Source: Neoarius graeffei (taxonomy: Eukaryota > Chordata > Actinopteri > Siluriformes > Ariidae). From it: a stretch of 64,000 nucleotides of DNA. Every line of letters starts with the position of its first letter. Positions within the stretch are counted from its first letter, which is position 1. Location of the stretch: assembly GCF_027579695.1 (NCBI RefSeq), contig NC_083576.1, positions 33,276,760 through 33,340,759 on the forward strand. Reading direction: 5' to 3'. Both the position numbers and the translations under genes were made by a program. This document shows positions 11,649-23,500 of this stretch, in pieces. The notes under the pieces were generated by a model. The model worked only from the letters and a program-made list of their open reading frames with translations. It was not told where the DNA came from and searched no databases.

Positions 11649-11952
11649 TGTGGCAGCGGGGGCGTGGTCAAGCGTCAGTCTGTGAACAGAGGGCGGAGTC
11701 AGGGAAGGTAAGTGGCAGAATCACTACACCTGATGTTAGTTAACCTGTGTTTGTGTGTCTTCCCCAGTGACCACGCCCTATAAAAAGGAGAGAGAGAGAG
11801 CAGAGGAAGGAGACTCTCTCCAACCAGGAGGCTTGTGTGTGCTTGCGTGTGTACGTGAATAGTTTAAGCTGAAAAGCTATAATAAAGAGTTTGAGAACTC
11901 AGTTCTGGCCTGCTGTGCTTCTGTGCTCCACCCACCCTAAATGATTGTAACA
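11649..11952 (+). repeat. LTR of the rearranged Gmr1-type element
   Basis: Starts TGTGGCAGCGGGGG and ends ...TAACA. It contains a TATA-like TATAAAAAGG at about 11779 and a polyadenylation signal AATAAA at about 11880, the expected U3-R-U5 layout. Its U3 start matches the LTRs of the young copy at 20176-25121 (read on the minus strand). Confidence 0.85.
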
Positions 11953-11953
11953 G

Positions 11954-11970
11954 TGGTGCCGAAACCCGGA
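11954..11970 (+). promoter_or_regulatory. primer binding site, tRNA-Phe type
   Basis: TGGTGCCGAAACCCGG directly follows the LTR after one G. It is complementary to the 3' end of vertebrate tRNA-Phe (…CCGGGTTTCGGCACCA). The young copy has the same site. Confidence 0.8.
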
Positions 11971-11997
11971 ACGTGGAGTACAGAAGAGAACAGCCTC

Positions 11998-13165
11998 ATG
12001 GAGTCCTCCCCCTTCAAGGACCTGGTCCATGCCCTCGCCACGGCCCAACAGAGCCAGCACCAGGCGCTGGTCACCCTCCGGAAGGAGCAGGAAGAACGGT
12101 TTGAAGCCCTGGTGCTGGTGCAGCAGGAAGACCGCCAAGCATTCTGACACCTGCTCGCATTGGCGGGGTCCACCATCACCACTGCCGCAGACCCTCCCCA
12201 CCTCACCCTAACGAAGATGGGTCTGCACGATGACCCTGAAGCCTTCCTCGCTCTGTTTGAGCAGGCAGCAGAGGTGTGGGGTTGGCCGGTGGAACAGCGC
12301 GCGGCGCGCCTCCTTCCCCTGCTAACAGTTGAGGAATAGCTGGCCGCACTACAGCTCCCCGCTGACAGCCAACTGGCCTATGTGGACCTCCGCAGGGCCG
12401 TCCTCCAACGTGTGGGGCACACCCCAGAGCAGCAACGGCAGCGCTTCCGTGCGCTGAGCCTGGAGGAGGTTGGCCGGCCGTTCGCGATTGGCCAGCAACT
12501 CCAGGACGCCTGCCGGCGGTGGCTGAGGGCCGACAACCGCGATGCCGAGGGAATCCTCGACCTGGTGGCGCTGGAATAGTTCATCGCCCGACTTCCAGAA
12601 GGAGCAGCGGAGTGGGTCCAGTGCCATCACCCGGCATCGCTGGATCAGGCCATCGAGCTGGCGGAGGACCATATGGCGGCTGTTCTGACGGCAGGACAGC
12701 GTGTCTCCTCTTCTCCCCTCTCTTCTCTCTCTCTCCCCCCTTCTGTTTCTCGTCCTCACCCCATTCCCCCACCGCGGAGGCGTGGGCCGGCTCCACCCCA
12801 GCTGGCCCGCCGCACCGGTGGTGCCCTACCATTTCCTGCTTCCATGTCTGTGTCTCCCCCCCCCCCCCCAGGTGAGTGAGCTCTGAAACACCGGTGCAGA
12901 GAGAGAGCCTGGGCCGGTTTGCTGGCGCTGCGGGGAGCCGGGGCACCTCCAGCATGAGTGCTCGGCGATGGAGGTGGGCGCGGTGGTCCGGATCCCCGAT
13001 GTGCCAGGGACCACCCTCGATCAGGCTGGAGCGTATCGTATACCGGTGAGTATCCAAGGGGATACGTATCAGGCTTTGGTGGACTCCGGCTGTAATCAGA
13101 CCTCAATCCACCAAAGCCTGGTGCAAGACGAGGCATTGGGGAGAGCACAATTGGTGAAGGTGTAG
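11998..13165 (+). pseudogene. degenerate Gmr1-type gag
   Basis: Reads in parallel with the gag part of the intact copy at 20504-24892. It has an MESSPFKDLVHALATAQQ-like start, a SCAN-like alpha-helical capsid segment, a proline-rich linker, a CCHC knuckle region near 12925 and the start of the aspartic protease (ALVDSGCNQTSI at about 13073-13110). In-frame stops occur near 12145, 12337 and 12577, together with frame changes. It ends at VKV where the inverted LTR piece begins. Confidence 0.8.
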
Positions 13166-13285
13166 TGATTCTGCCACTTACCTTCCCTGACTCCGCCCTC
13201 CGTTCACAGACCGACGCTTGACCACACCCCCGCTGCCACACTTACCAGAGCCAATTTTGCCTGTTTCTGAGAGAGATGAACAATG

Positions 13286-15131
13286 TGTAGGTACGTTCAG
13301 TCCATCTCTTTAAGAAACTACATTTCCCATCAGCCAACTTCCGCGTTGACCTACGTCACGCATGGGCGGGATCATCTACGTCACATCCTCCAGGAAGGCA
13401 TAAACCACCCGGAAACTCCTAGCTCCTTCTCTTTTGGCGCCGTGATTTCAACACGGACACAGGGAGGAATCGCTCGCTCCGCAAGCAAACCCAAAAAGAC
13501 ATCTTTTCTTTTTTGCAAGAATCAGAGTTTTGCGCTTTTCTTTGTTTACCTTTGGCCATGGTAGACTCTAAGATCACGCGATTTTAAACTCAGCTTGAGT
13601 TTACAACTGGTTTTTCATTTGTTCCTTATAAGTACGTACAACACTGCAACCAGGCAGTTATTTTAAAGTTAAGAAGCGACTGGATCCTTTTTAACTCAAA
13701 AGCTGTGCACAGGATTTAATCAGAGACTTTCTTTTCATCACGAGCGACCACGCGTCGGACCAAGAAGTTTTTTGCGCCTCACGGAAGCGACTCACATGCT
13801 CCACAACGGCGAAACTCCAAAAGTCTCGGAACAATGTCTTCATAATCTTGCTAGAGGCAAGATACTGAGTAAGACTTGGCATTTGGGCAAAACCTAGTCT
13901 TAGGAATTAGCTTTTATTGAACCAGTGTGAATTTAAACTCAGGAACGTTTTGTTTACACTGTTCGACATGCAGCGTGTTGAATTGTTGATTGTTCTGTTT
14001 TGTTTAATCTCTCAATTGTTTAATAGATAGGCTTTGCATGCTTCTCTTAATTCCTTATTAACACCTTTTGTCTTAACTCCACAAGGTAGGATCCTTGGGC
14101 CTTAGCTAGCCACATACGGCTAATTCTTTGTCTAATTAGCAACCAAAGCTAGCTCACCAGGCTTCACAAACACATGGCTAATTCTTTTGTTGCATTAGCC
14201 TCCAGGGCTAATTGTATTGTCTCAAGGGATCACAAGGCCTCCACCACGTGGAGTTAGCTACACAGAGCTAATCTTTTGTCTCTAACACGTGGCGGTCCTC
14301 CCCCACACACACAAACACACTTTTAGCTAGCAACCAGAGCTAAATCCTTCGTTCTCAAACCCCACGTGGTGACACACCCTCCTTAGCTAGCATTCCTTTG
14401 TCTTAGCTTAGCCACACGAGGTTAATCTAAGCACACACAAACACGTGGTCACCAGGCCCCACCAGGCCTGACACACACAAACATACCTAGCTAGCATCCC
14501 ACGCTAGCCTTCTGCTCAGGCCATAGGGCCTTTCACACACACAGGCCACACACACAAGCACACATTAGCAACACATGTTAATTCTTTGTTTTACTTAGCG
14601 ACACATGGTCAACTCCACCACGTGGACACAAGGCCTCACACCCACAAACACACTTTAGTTAGCAACAGAGCTAATCCTTTGTTCTACTTAGATAACATTC
14701 CTTTGTCTTAGCTAGCATTCCTTTGTCTTAATTAGCACACAAAGCTAATCTTTTGTCTTCACACACACACACACTTTGTATATATTTCAACTGCCATTAT
14801 CCAATTTTATCTTTGTTATAATAAATTCATTTATTATTGAAACTGTGTTTATTTGTGTTCCAATATCTTTGAAGTCCCCAATCTCCAAAGAATTCTAAAA
14901 GGTGCATATGATTTATGTAATATGGTAAGTGATCATAATAATTTGGAATATACCATAATTTGGCTGTTTGGTAATTTATTATGAAGCACCAAAATTAATG
15001 GTATTAATTAATGAGACTGATTAATGAGACTGATTCCATGAGTGATTTAATGATATGAGACTGATTCAACTTTAATTATTAACCTTCAGATTTAATGAGA
15101 TTGATCACTCAATTACCCAAATGCACCTACA
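13286..15131 (+). repeat. solo LTR of the 46.8-58.1 kb LTR-element family
   Basis: Starts TGTAGGTA and ends ACCTACA. It is homologous over its length to the two LTRs at 46791-48393 and 56396-58067, in the opposite orientation. A 4-bp TSD AATG lies at 13282-13285 and 15132-15135. No internal sequence is present, so it is a solo LTR left by LTR-LTR recombination. At 1846 bp it is longer than the other two because the GCTAATTCTTTG/CACGTGG repeat region (about 14090-14760) is expanded and diverged. Confidence 0.88.
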
Positions 15132-15135
15132 AATG

Positions 15136-15890
15136 TTAATGTGTCCCACATTTTATGCACAACCCAAAACCTGTTCCCCCTCATTCTAACCATTATCATC
15201 AATACAGGAAATTGCATCTTTTCTACAACATGTCCATGAGACAAGTAGGATGTAAAGCATTAAGTAGCTTTAAAAAATGATGTGGCTCCATGACCTGTAG
15301 AAATGAAATGAAGCCAAAATTCCTCTGCAATGTTGTCAAATATGGAGCCAGAATTTGCACAGTAGGAATTTTCTGCTGCTCTCTGAAGCCAGAGTCTGTG
15401 TTGTAGAGACAAGAGTTGGAGTCAGGTACCGTACACCTACTCCTTTGGTAGGCCTGCCCCTTTCTCCCACCTCTCTTGTTGTTACTTCACTTTTTAGGGA
15501 TGTAATGCTGTCTGGTTTTTTTTTTGGTCATTGGTACAGGCTTGCTCATTAGGAATAAATAAATTTATGAGGGATAAATAAATTTATGAGGGATAAATTT
15601 ATTTGTTCATATGTTTAAAATCTGTTATTTTTCTGGAAAGTTACTTTGTGGTGATGTCTATTGTTAAAAGCGTTATACAAATAAATTGACTTGGTCCACA
15701 TAGAGAAGTAACCATGTAGCACTTGTGGTTCAGGGGAAACGAGGATTGCAAAGGTGCATTTTATTTTACTTTCACTCATCCTTTTCAGTGCTCTTAAGTC
15801 ACTCTACAAACACACATGCACTGTACCTACACGATGTTGGATTGGTTAGCTTTCTCTTTAGTCGCTGACTTCTTTCTTCTGAAACACATG
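15136..15890. other. intergenic, no feature recognised
   Basis: No coding region or TIR/LTR structure found. A short tandem duplication of AATAAATTTATGAGGGAT occurs near 15555-15595. Confidence 0.4.
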
Positions 15891-15898
15891 GACATGTA

Positions 15899-17291
15899 CA
15901 GGGCCGTAACTACCATTGAGGACACCGAGGTCATGTCCTCGGCATTTTTTTCCCACGGTATTTTTTTTTTTTCACTCAGAAATGTGAAATTAATATATGA
16001 TGAAAATCGTTCTGACTTTGATCGGTGGAAAATTCTAAATTCAGCTTGCATCCCCCTGTTCTCATTTGTTTGTCTAAAAATAAAGTCCACATAATCATTT
16101 TTAAACGAAGCTGAAATATCCGACATTGGAAACATTTTCATATTAGGCAGCCTCGCGATAGTCAGCTAAGCACCACGGGATACACAAGAGTTGAGAAGTG
16201 TTCTCATCAAGGTCCGACTCCGCAGCCAGGCAGTTTGTCAATTAGTCGTGGAATCTGAAAATTGACATAAGATGAAGAAGTCACTAAAACAAACCAAACT
16301 CAGCTCTGGAAAGTCAACAAGTGAGAGAAAAAGAAAGAGGGAAGAAGGGGAGTTAATTTTGCCAGTCACTGACAGTTATGTGCCGGAATGCTTATGATCA
16401 TTAACAGTGCAATTTTAATTAGCATTTCAAGCAACAACAGTGGAAGCCACTTAGCTAGATAGGATTTTCGTTTTCCAGGCGGCACAAACTCTTTTATTCT
16501 CTCTCGTCTCGATTTGATTTGGTGCGTTTCAGATCAGAAAAGGCTGGACAGCCGTGACCTGTTGTTTATGAAGTTATTGGGTGCTGACGAGACTTGAGCT
16601 ATTTTGCTAACTTACCAGACTATAGGCTAACATGAACACAAGACACTATTGTTTTGACCATTGGTTGTATTTTCGAACGGAACTGAAAACGGGTAGCAAA
16701 CTTATTATGTTCACATTTTATTTACAACATGATGTACCACCTCTGACTGCTTTCTGTCAATCATGAAGAGCCCAGCCGCATTCACAGCTCCTCCTCCGAT
16801 CACCAGCTGGAGATGAGCCTCCTCTCGGGAAGTCTTGTCCCGCCCCTCTTATTGACTCCCATCCCCAGTGAGGCTCAGTCTCCGAATGGAGCGTTTTAGT
16901 CGGTTTTGTCCAATAACCGTCTAGTATTTTGCTATTGAAAAGGGCATATATTTTTTAAAAAGCAATTGAAGTCCATTCAGGCTCGGCTAGATTGCGTTGT
17001 CACTCTCACTCACTCACTCACTCACTCACTCACTCACATTCCATCACTCACTCAAACACTCACTCACTCATGCACGCACGCACACACACACACAAAATAC
17101 TTTTGTGATCGTGCAGTTTTGAAATTGTTAAAATAAACATGTTCACCTACATGTTCATCTTGTTGGGATTGTGATTTTGACTCGTTTCCAAAATGTATGA
17201 AAAGTCACCATATTAGGACTTTTTTTTTTGACAAATAAGATGTATCGCAGTGTTTGACCTCGGTATTTGAAAAATCCTGGTTACGGCACTG
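15899..17291. mobile_element. non-autonomous hAT element, perfect 8-bp TSD
   Basis: The ends are CAGGGCCGTAAC and GTTACGGCACTG. The 8-bp TSD GACATGTA is at 15891-15898 and 17292-17299. Both subterminal regions carry GACCTCGG-type sequence. The 1.4-kb interior has no hAT transposase; a (CACT)n run lies near 17003-17070. Confidence 0.85.
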
Positions 17292-17505
17292 GACATGTAC
17301 GTAATTTGGTGGTGATTAAACACAGGTGATACTCATCACCCCCTACCTGCTTCTTCTTTTCTCAATCCACAGCTGACACTCGACCATGCCCTTGCTGCCA
17401 CATACCCACACCACCTGACTCAGTCTAGGAAGCCATCCAGCCTCCAGCTGGCTCTTCCACCAGCAAAATCCCCACCAAAAAAAGGGGAGGTAATTTGCAC
17501 CCAGG

Positions 17506-18854
17506 GTTTCCCCTAGAAAAACTGAAAAGAGTAGTGGCCCCCTGAGCGCAGTGAGGTGCAAAGACCATGCTGCCAGAGGCGGCGTGTAAGCTTGGGGGGT
17601 CCAGGGGCATGTTCCCCTGTAAAATTTTTAAATATAAGGGTTCATTTTGTGGCTTTTGGGGACATCTAGAGCTGATTTTTACCAGTTCAACATGTTGGGG
17701 GGAAAAGGCTATATTTTACTGAATTCCCACCCTAAAAACTGAAAAGAAAAAAAACCCAAAGTCAATACAATACTCACTTGCATCTCATAAGCAGTGTACT
17801 GTTCCAAAGGAGACTGCAGTTTATTTCACATCAAACAAAGTGAATGGTGATGCAACATGGGACAAGTTATTCAAAATACTGATCATTAAATTTTGGCAAT
17901 AGTGTGGATGACTAAATACTTAATACTCAAGACTGAAGTGAACATTAAACAATAATAAAATGAAAAAAATCAGCTGACCTGGCATTTGGCAAAATTTGGT
18001 CAGCAAGATGCAGTGAACTGGCCGTCATGGTCTCACAACTATGATCTGCCCCTACTGCTGATTTGTTTCCTGCAGTTTTCTTTGTGAAAAACCTCCATAA
18101 TTAAGCTGCAACCCATCAGTGTTTTACTCACTCGTATCTGGCTTGAAGGCTCCGCCATTTTTGCATAATTTACCTATGAATATTAATTGCGCTTCGCTCA
18201 TCCAATCAACACGGGATACCGCACACACTCAGCCAATCAGCACGGAATACCCTTCTCTGACATCAGCTGTGAACTTAGGTCAAGTTCAGGGCCATGGGCT
18301 TGCATGGACTGTATTGATTACCTCCTCAAAGGCTACAAAACACATGTATGATGATTCTAGCTTTATACTGTAGGCAGTGATGGTGCGAAGATTTTTCGTT
18401 CTGGGTCTGGGACCCACATGACTGGCCAAATTGGGGTCCCTGCCACGCATTGTGTGTCCCAAATAGATAGACAGAAAGAGAGAGACAGAGAGAGAGAGAG
18501 ACAGTTGCAGTGTGTGACCATGATCTTGCCATTTTTTCCACTGACAATCCACAGAGTTAAAGGTTTTTTTGGTCATTATTTGTGAATGATTGACCTAGAA
18601 TAGAATCTAGAGGACTTTCACTGACATCACAGATTTTTGTTTTCACGCAGTGTCTGCGATAATACCAGGTAAACAAAGAAACATCCGTGACAGTTAATAA
18701 TGAAAATTGAGATGACTGCAGTCAGTACAATCTCTCTGAAACGATTAAAAATGTATTATTATAACAGCAAATCGCATTACATTGAAAACTGAAACATGCA
18801 ACAATCACAGATTCATATCATTTACCCACAAATGTATTTATTTATTCTGCACAC

Positions 18855-18903
<49 letters not shown>

Positions 18904-18944
18904 TGCATGCACATTCACCACTTCAGATGGGTTAAATGCAGAGG
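17506..18944. repeat. unclassified insertion in the old Gypsy copy
   Basis: This block interrupts the old Gmr1-type internal sequence. The left edge reads CAGGGTTTCCCCTAGAAAAA, like the start of some fish hAT elements, but I found no matching right TIR. The right edge contains a (GT)n tract (18861-18901) and a GATGGGTTAAATGCAGAG block that is a common fish dispersed-repeat end. It may be two stacked insertions. Confidence 0.45.
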
Positions 18945-20175
18945 GAACAGAGGGCAAAAGGGTGTCCCAGCAGGTAGTTCCGGAGGGTGAGGCCTACCCA
19001 CTTGATGGCCAAACACTCCTTCTCTATCATGCTGTACTTGGCCTCTCTGACAGTTTGTGGCTGATGTACAGCACAAGACAATCCTCCCCTCCACCACCTG
19101 GGAAAAAATGGCCCCAAACCCTCTGTCCAATGTGTCAGTCTATAAATAGGAAGAGCAAAGTCAGGTAAATGCAACAGCAGGCCAGCACACAACCTTGCTT
19201 TCACCTGGGTGAAAGCCTATTTGCACTGCTCCAACCACTGGATTTGATGCTCCCTTTTTTTAGTGAGCTGGTGCCATCCAAAAAAATTAGGCATCACTGT
19301 TCTATAACAGCTAGATGGCCCCAGGATCTGCCTCACCCGCTTTATGGTCTTGGGTATTGGGTAGGCTGTCTTATCTATTTGGAGACACAGCTACCATAGC
19401 CCAAGTGGAAACCCAGATACCATAATTTCACCTGCCTACTTGCACAATTGTTTGGGTTTGCTGTGAGTCCTTCCTGTCTTAAGTACCTCAGGACAGCCCT
19501 CAGATGTTGTAAATGCTGCTGCAAATCATTACTATACAACCCCAATCCCATAAATTTGGGACACTTTAAAAATAAACAAACAAAAAACCAACAACAGAAT
19601 ATGGTGATTTGCAAATCTTGGAAATCCTATATGTCATTGAAAATAGTACAAAGACAACATATCAAATATTGAAACTGAGAAATTTGATATTTTTTGGAAA
19701 AATCATTGTGAATTTGACGTCAGTAACATATTTCAAAAAAGTTGGGACAGCGGCATGTTTACCAGTGTGTTGCATCACCTCTACTTTTAACAACACTCTG
19801 TAAATGTTTGGGAACTGAGGAGACCAATTGCTGTCATTTTGAAAGAGAAATGTTATCCCATTCTTGCCTGATATACAATTTCAGTTGCTCAGCAGTTCGG
19901 GGTCTCCTTTATCATATTTTGTGCTTCGTAATGCACCAAATGTTTTGAATGGGAGACAGGTCTGGACTGCAGGCAGGCCATTTTAGCATCTGGACTCTTT
20001 TACTACAGAGCCATGCAGTTTTAATACTGTATGTGCAGAAAGCGGTTTGGCATTGTCTTGCTGAAAGAAGGAAAGCCTTCCATGAAAAAGATTTTGTCAA
20101 GATGCATATTGCTCTGAAATGGGTATATATCATTCAGCATTAATGATGCCTTCCCAGATGTACAAGCTACCCATG

Positions 20176-20486
20176 TGTAGCTTTCCCTAGGTGTGGGTGG
20201 AGCACAGAGGACGGCAGGACAGAGATCAGGTTCAACAAATCGTTTTATTGCTTCCACTTTTCAGGGAACACAATCGGTTTAAACCAGACACACACACACA
20301 CATCAGGTGTCTGGTTCGGGAGAGATCTCCTCTGCTCTCGCTCTCCCTCCCTAAATAGGGCGCGGTCCCTGGGAAGACACACAAACACAGGTTAATTGCT
20401 CTCAGGTGAAGTGATTCTGCCACTTACCTTCCCTGACTCCGCCCTCCTGTCACAGACCGGTGCTTGACCCCGCCCCCGCTGCCACA
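20176..20486 (-). repeat. 3' LTR of the young Gmr1-type provirus
   Basis: 311 bp, same sequence as 24811-25121 by eye. On the minus strand it carries an AATAAA polyadenylation signal in AGCAATAAAACG and a TATTTAGG TATA-like motif. Confidence 0.93.
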
Positions 20487-20503
20487 TACCCCCACCGCCC
20501 GAC

Positions 20504-23500
20504 TCAGGCCGGGCAGCCGTCTGGCCCGCAGCCGACTCCCCCCCCCCCCCCCCCCCCTTGACGGGAGAGGAAGTCCGCCACGACCATCTGCGCCCCCGGC
20601 CTGTGGACCACCTTGAAATTAAAGGGTTGGAGTGGCAGATACCAACGGGTGATCCGCGCGTTGGCATCTTTCATGCGGTGGAGCCATTGGAGGGGCGCGT
20701 GGTCCGAACAGAGGGTGAAAGAGCGCCCCAGCAGGTAGTACCGGAGGGCGAGGACCGCCCATTTGATCGCCAGGCACTCCTTTTCGATCGTGCTGTAGCG
20801 CCCCTCACGCACTGACAGCTTCCGGCTGATGTATAGGACCGGGCGATCCTCCCCCTCCACCTGCTGGGACAAAACGGCCCCCAGCCCTCTGTCCGACGCA
20901 TCCGTCTGTAACATAAAAGGGAGAGAGAAGTCAGGGGAGTGTAAAAGTGGCCCCCCACACAGTGCAGCCTTTACCTCAGAGAAAGCCCGCTGGCACTGCT
21001 CCGTCCACTGGACCGGATCTGGCGCCCCCTTTTTAGTGAGGTCAGTCAGCGGGCTGGTGACGTCCGAATAATTAGGTATAAACCTACGATAGTAGCCAGC
21101 CAGCCCCAGGAACTGTCTCACCCCCTTTTTGGTCTTGGGCCTCGGGCAGGCCGCAATCGCTGCTGTCTTATTAATTTGGGGACGCACCTGCCCGTTGCCC
21201 AAGTGGAAGCCCAGATACCGTACTTCCACCCGCCCAATCGCACACTTCTTTGGGTTGGCCGTTAGTCCCGCCCGTCTCAGCGACCTAAGGACGGCCCTCA
21301 GGTGTTGCAGGTGCCGCTGCCAGTCGTTACTATAAACGATAATGTCGTCCAGGTAGGCGGCCGCATAGGTGGCGTGGGGCCGGAGGACCCGGTCCATCAG
21401 CCGCTGAAACGTAGCGGGCGCCCCAAACAGCCCAAACGGAAGTGTGACGAACTGGTGTAAGCCGAACGGTGTGGAAAAGGCCGTTTTCTCCCGGGATAAT
21501 GGAGTCAAGGGGATCTGCCAATATCCCTTCGTTAAATCCAGTGTCGAGTAAAAGCGAGCCGTGCCTAGTCGATCGAGCAGCTCATCAATACGAGGCATTG
21601 GGTACGCGTCGAATTTAGACACCGCGTTGACTTTTCTATAGTCCACACAGAACCGGACCGAGCTGTCGGCCTTGGGAACCAAGACCACCGGGCTGCTCCA
21701 GTCGCTGTGGGACTCCTCGACGATGCCCATTTCGAGCATGGCCTGAAGTTCTTCCCGAACCACCTTTTTTTTGTGTTCGGGTAGTCTATAAGGGCGGCTA
21801 CGCACTACCACCCCCGGGGGTGTCTCTATGTGGTGTTCTATGAGGTTAGTGCGACCGGGCAGGGGCGAGAACACATCCGAAAACTCGGCCTGCAACTGGG
21901 CGACCTCCGTGAGTTGGGTCGGGGAGAGGTGGTCTCCACAGGGGACCGGAGAGGTACGTGATGCCAAATCCCCTTTTTGAACCTCCGGCCCCAGCTCCGC
22001 CTTCTCCGGAACTACCGACACCAACGCCACGGGGACCTCCTCGTTCCAGAGTTTGAGCAGATTGAGGTGGTAAATCTGTAGCGCCCCACCCCTGTCTGTT
22101 CGCCTCACCTCATAGTCGACGTCCCCGACTCGCCGTGTGACCTCAAAGGGTCCTTGCCACTTGGCGATTAATTTGGAGCTCGACGTGGGCAAGAGTACGA
22201 GTACTTTATCTCCCGGTGTGAACTCTCTAAGGCGCGTACCCTTGTTGTACAGGCGGGCTTGCCGTTCCTGGGCCTGCCGCAAATTCTCCTGAGTTAGGTG
22301 GGTGAGCGTGTGGAGTTTTGCGCGCAGGTCCATAATGTACTGAATTTCATTCTTACTTTGTGAAGGTCCCTCCTCCCAATTTTCCCGCAGCACGTCCAGG
22401 ATGCCGCGCGGCTTACGCCCATATAATAATTCGAACGGGGAGAACCCCGTGGAGGCTTGAGGGACCTCTCGCACTGAGAACAGCAAGGGTTCGAGCCACT
22501 TATCCCAATTACGTGCGTCCTCACTTACGAATTTCTTAATGATATTTTTGAGGGTGCGGTTGAACCGTTCTACTAAACCGTCCGTTTGTGGGTGATACAC
22601 ACTGGTGCGGATCGGCTTAATCCCCAATAACCCATACAGTTCGCGTAGTGTTCGTGACATAAACGTAGTGCCTTGATCAGTCAGAATCTCTTTCGGGATT
22701 CCAACTCGGGAGATGACGCAGAAGAGTGCCTCTGCAATACTGCGTGCTGAGATATTGCGCAGAGGCACTGCTTCCGGGTATCGCGTTGCATAGTCCACTA
22801 GAACTAATATAAAGCGGTACCCTCGTGCTGACCGATCTAATGGCCCGACGAGATCCATCCCAATTCTTTCAAACGGGGTCTCGATTAACGGTAGAGGGCG
22901 CAATGGCGCTTTTGGAATGGCCGCTGGATTTACTAACTGGCATTCGCGGCATGCCGTACACCACCTACGGACATCGCCGCGAATCCCCAGCCAATAGAAT
23001 CGGGCCATTATTCGGGCTAGTGTTTTATCCTGCCCTAAGTGTCCAGCCATGGGATTAAAGTGAGCCGCCTGGAATACCAATTCCCGGCGGCTCTTTGGAA
23101 TCAAAAGCTGCGTGACTCGCTCTTTAGTTTGAGTGTCCTGCGTCACTCGGTATAACCTATCCTTCATAATCGCGAAGTAGGGGAAGGACGGGGTGGCGTT
23201 CGGCGGGAGCGTTTGACCATCGATTACTCTCACTTGGTCAAACGCATGCCGCAGAGTCTCGTCTCGCGACTGCTCCAATGGGAAATCCGCGAGGGATTCC
23301 CCAATAGAGAGAGGAGGAGCCGGTGGCTCCTCACCCTGACGCGGAGATGACGTAGACGGCTCTGCGACAGCTGCTCCCGCCAAAACGACACCGGGACCTC
23401 CCCCTGTCAACTGGCAGGACCCACTCTCTACTAGGCGCGTCATTAAACCCCGAAATCCCGGCCAATCAGTCCCCAAAATTAACGAGTGGGTAAGGCGAGG

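Larger units (their letters stand above)
11649..13240 (+). mobile_element. rearranged Gmr1-type Gypsy element with two U3 ends
   Basis: The left end is a 304-bp LTR (11649-11952). Next come a tRNA-Phe-type primer site and a broken gag. The right end (about 13158-13240) is the reverse complement of the first 83 bp of the LTR, with three differences from the left copy. A perfect 5-bp TSD CTTAC flanks the whole (11644-11648 and 13241-13245), so it entered as one unit. The junction in gag shares the microhomology AGGT. Pol and the true 3' LTR are absent. Confidence 0.82.

Noticed and set aside
12581-13241. Minus-strand open frames of 158-161 codons
   Set aside because: Antisense shadows of the GC-rich gag in the Gmr1-type copy.
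13691-13882. Short open frames in the LTRs (also 47836-48060 and 57515-57739)
   Set aside because: They recur because the LTR recurs; start and end differ with indels and no protein feature is visible.
14090-14770. CRISPR-like array of GCTAATTCTTTG blocks
   Set aside because: Irregular imperfect tandem repeats inside a eukaryotic LTR, with no fixed repeat/spacer lengths.
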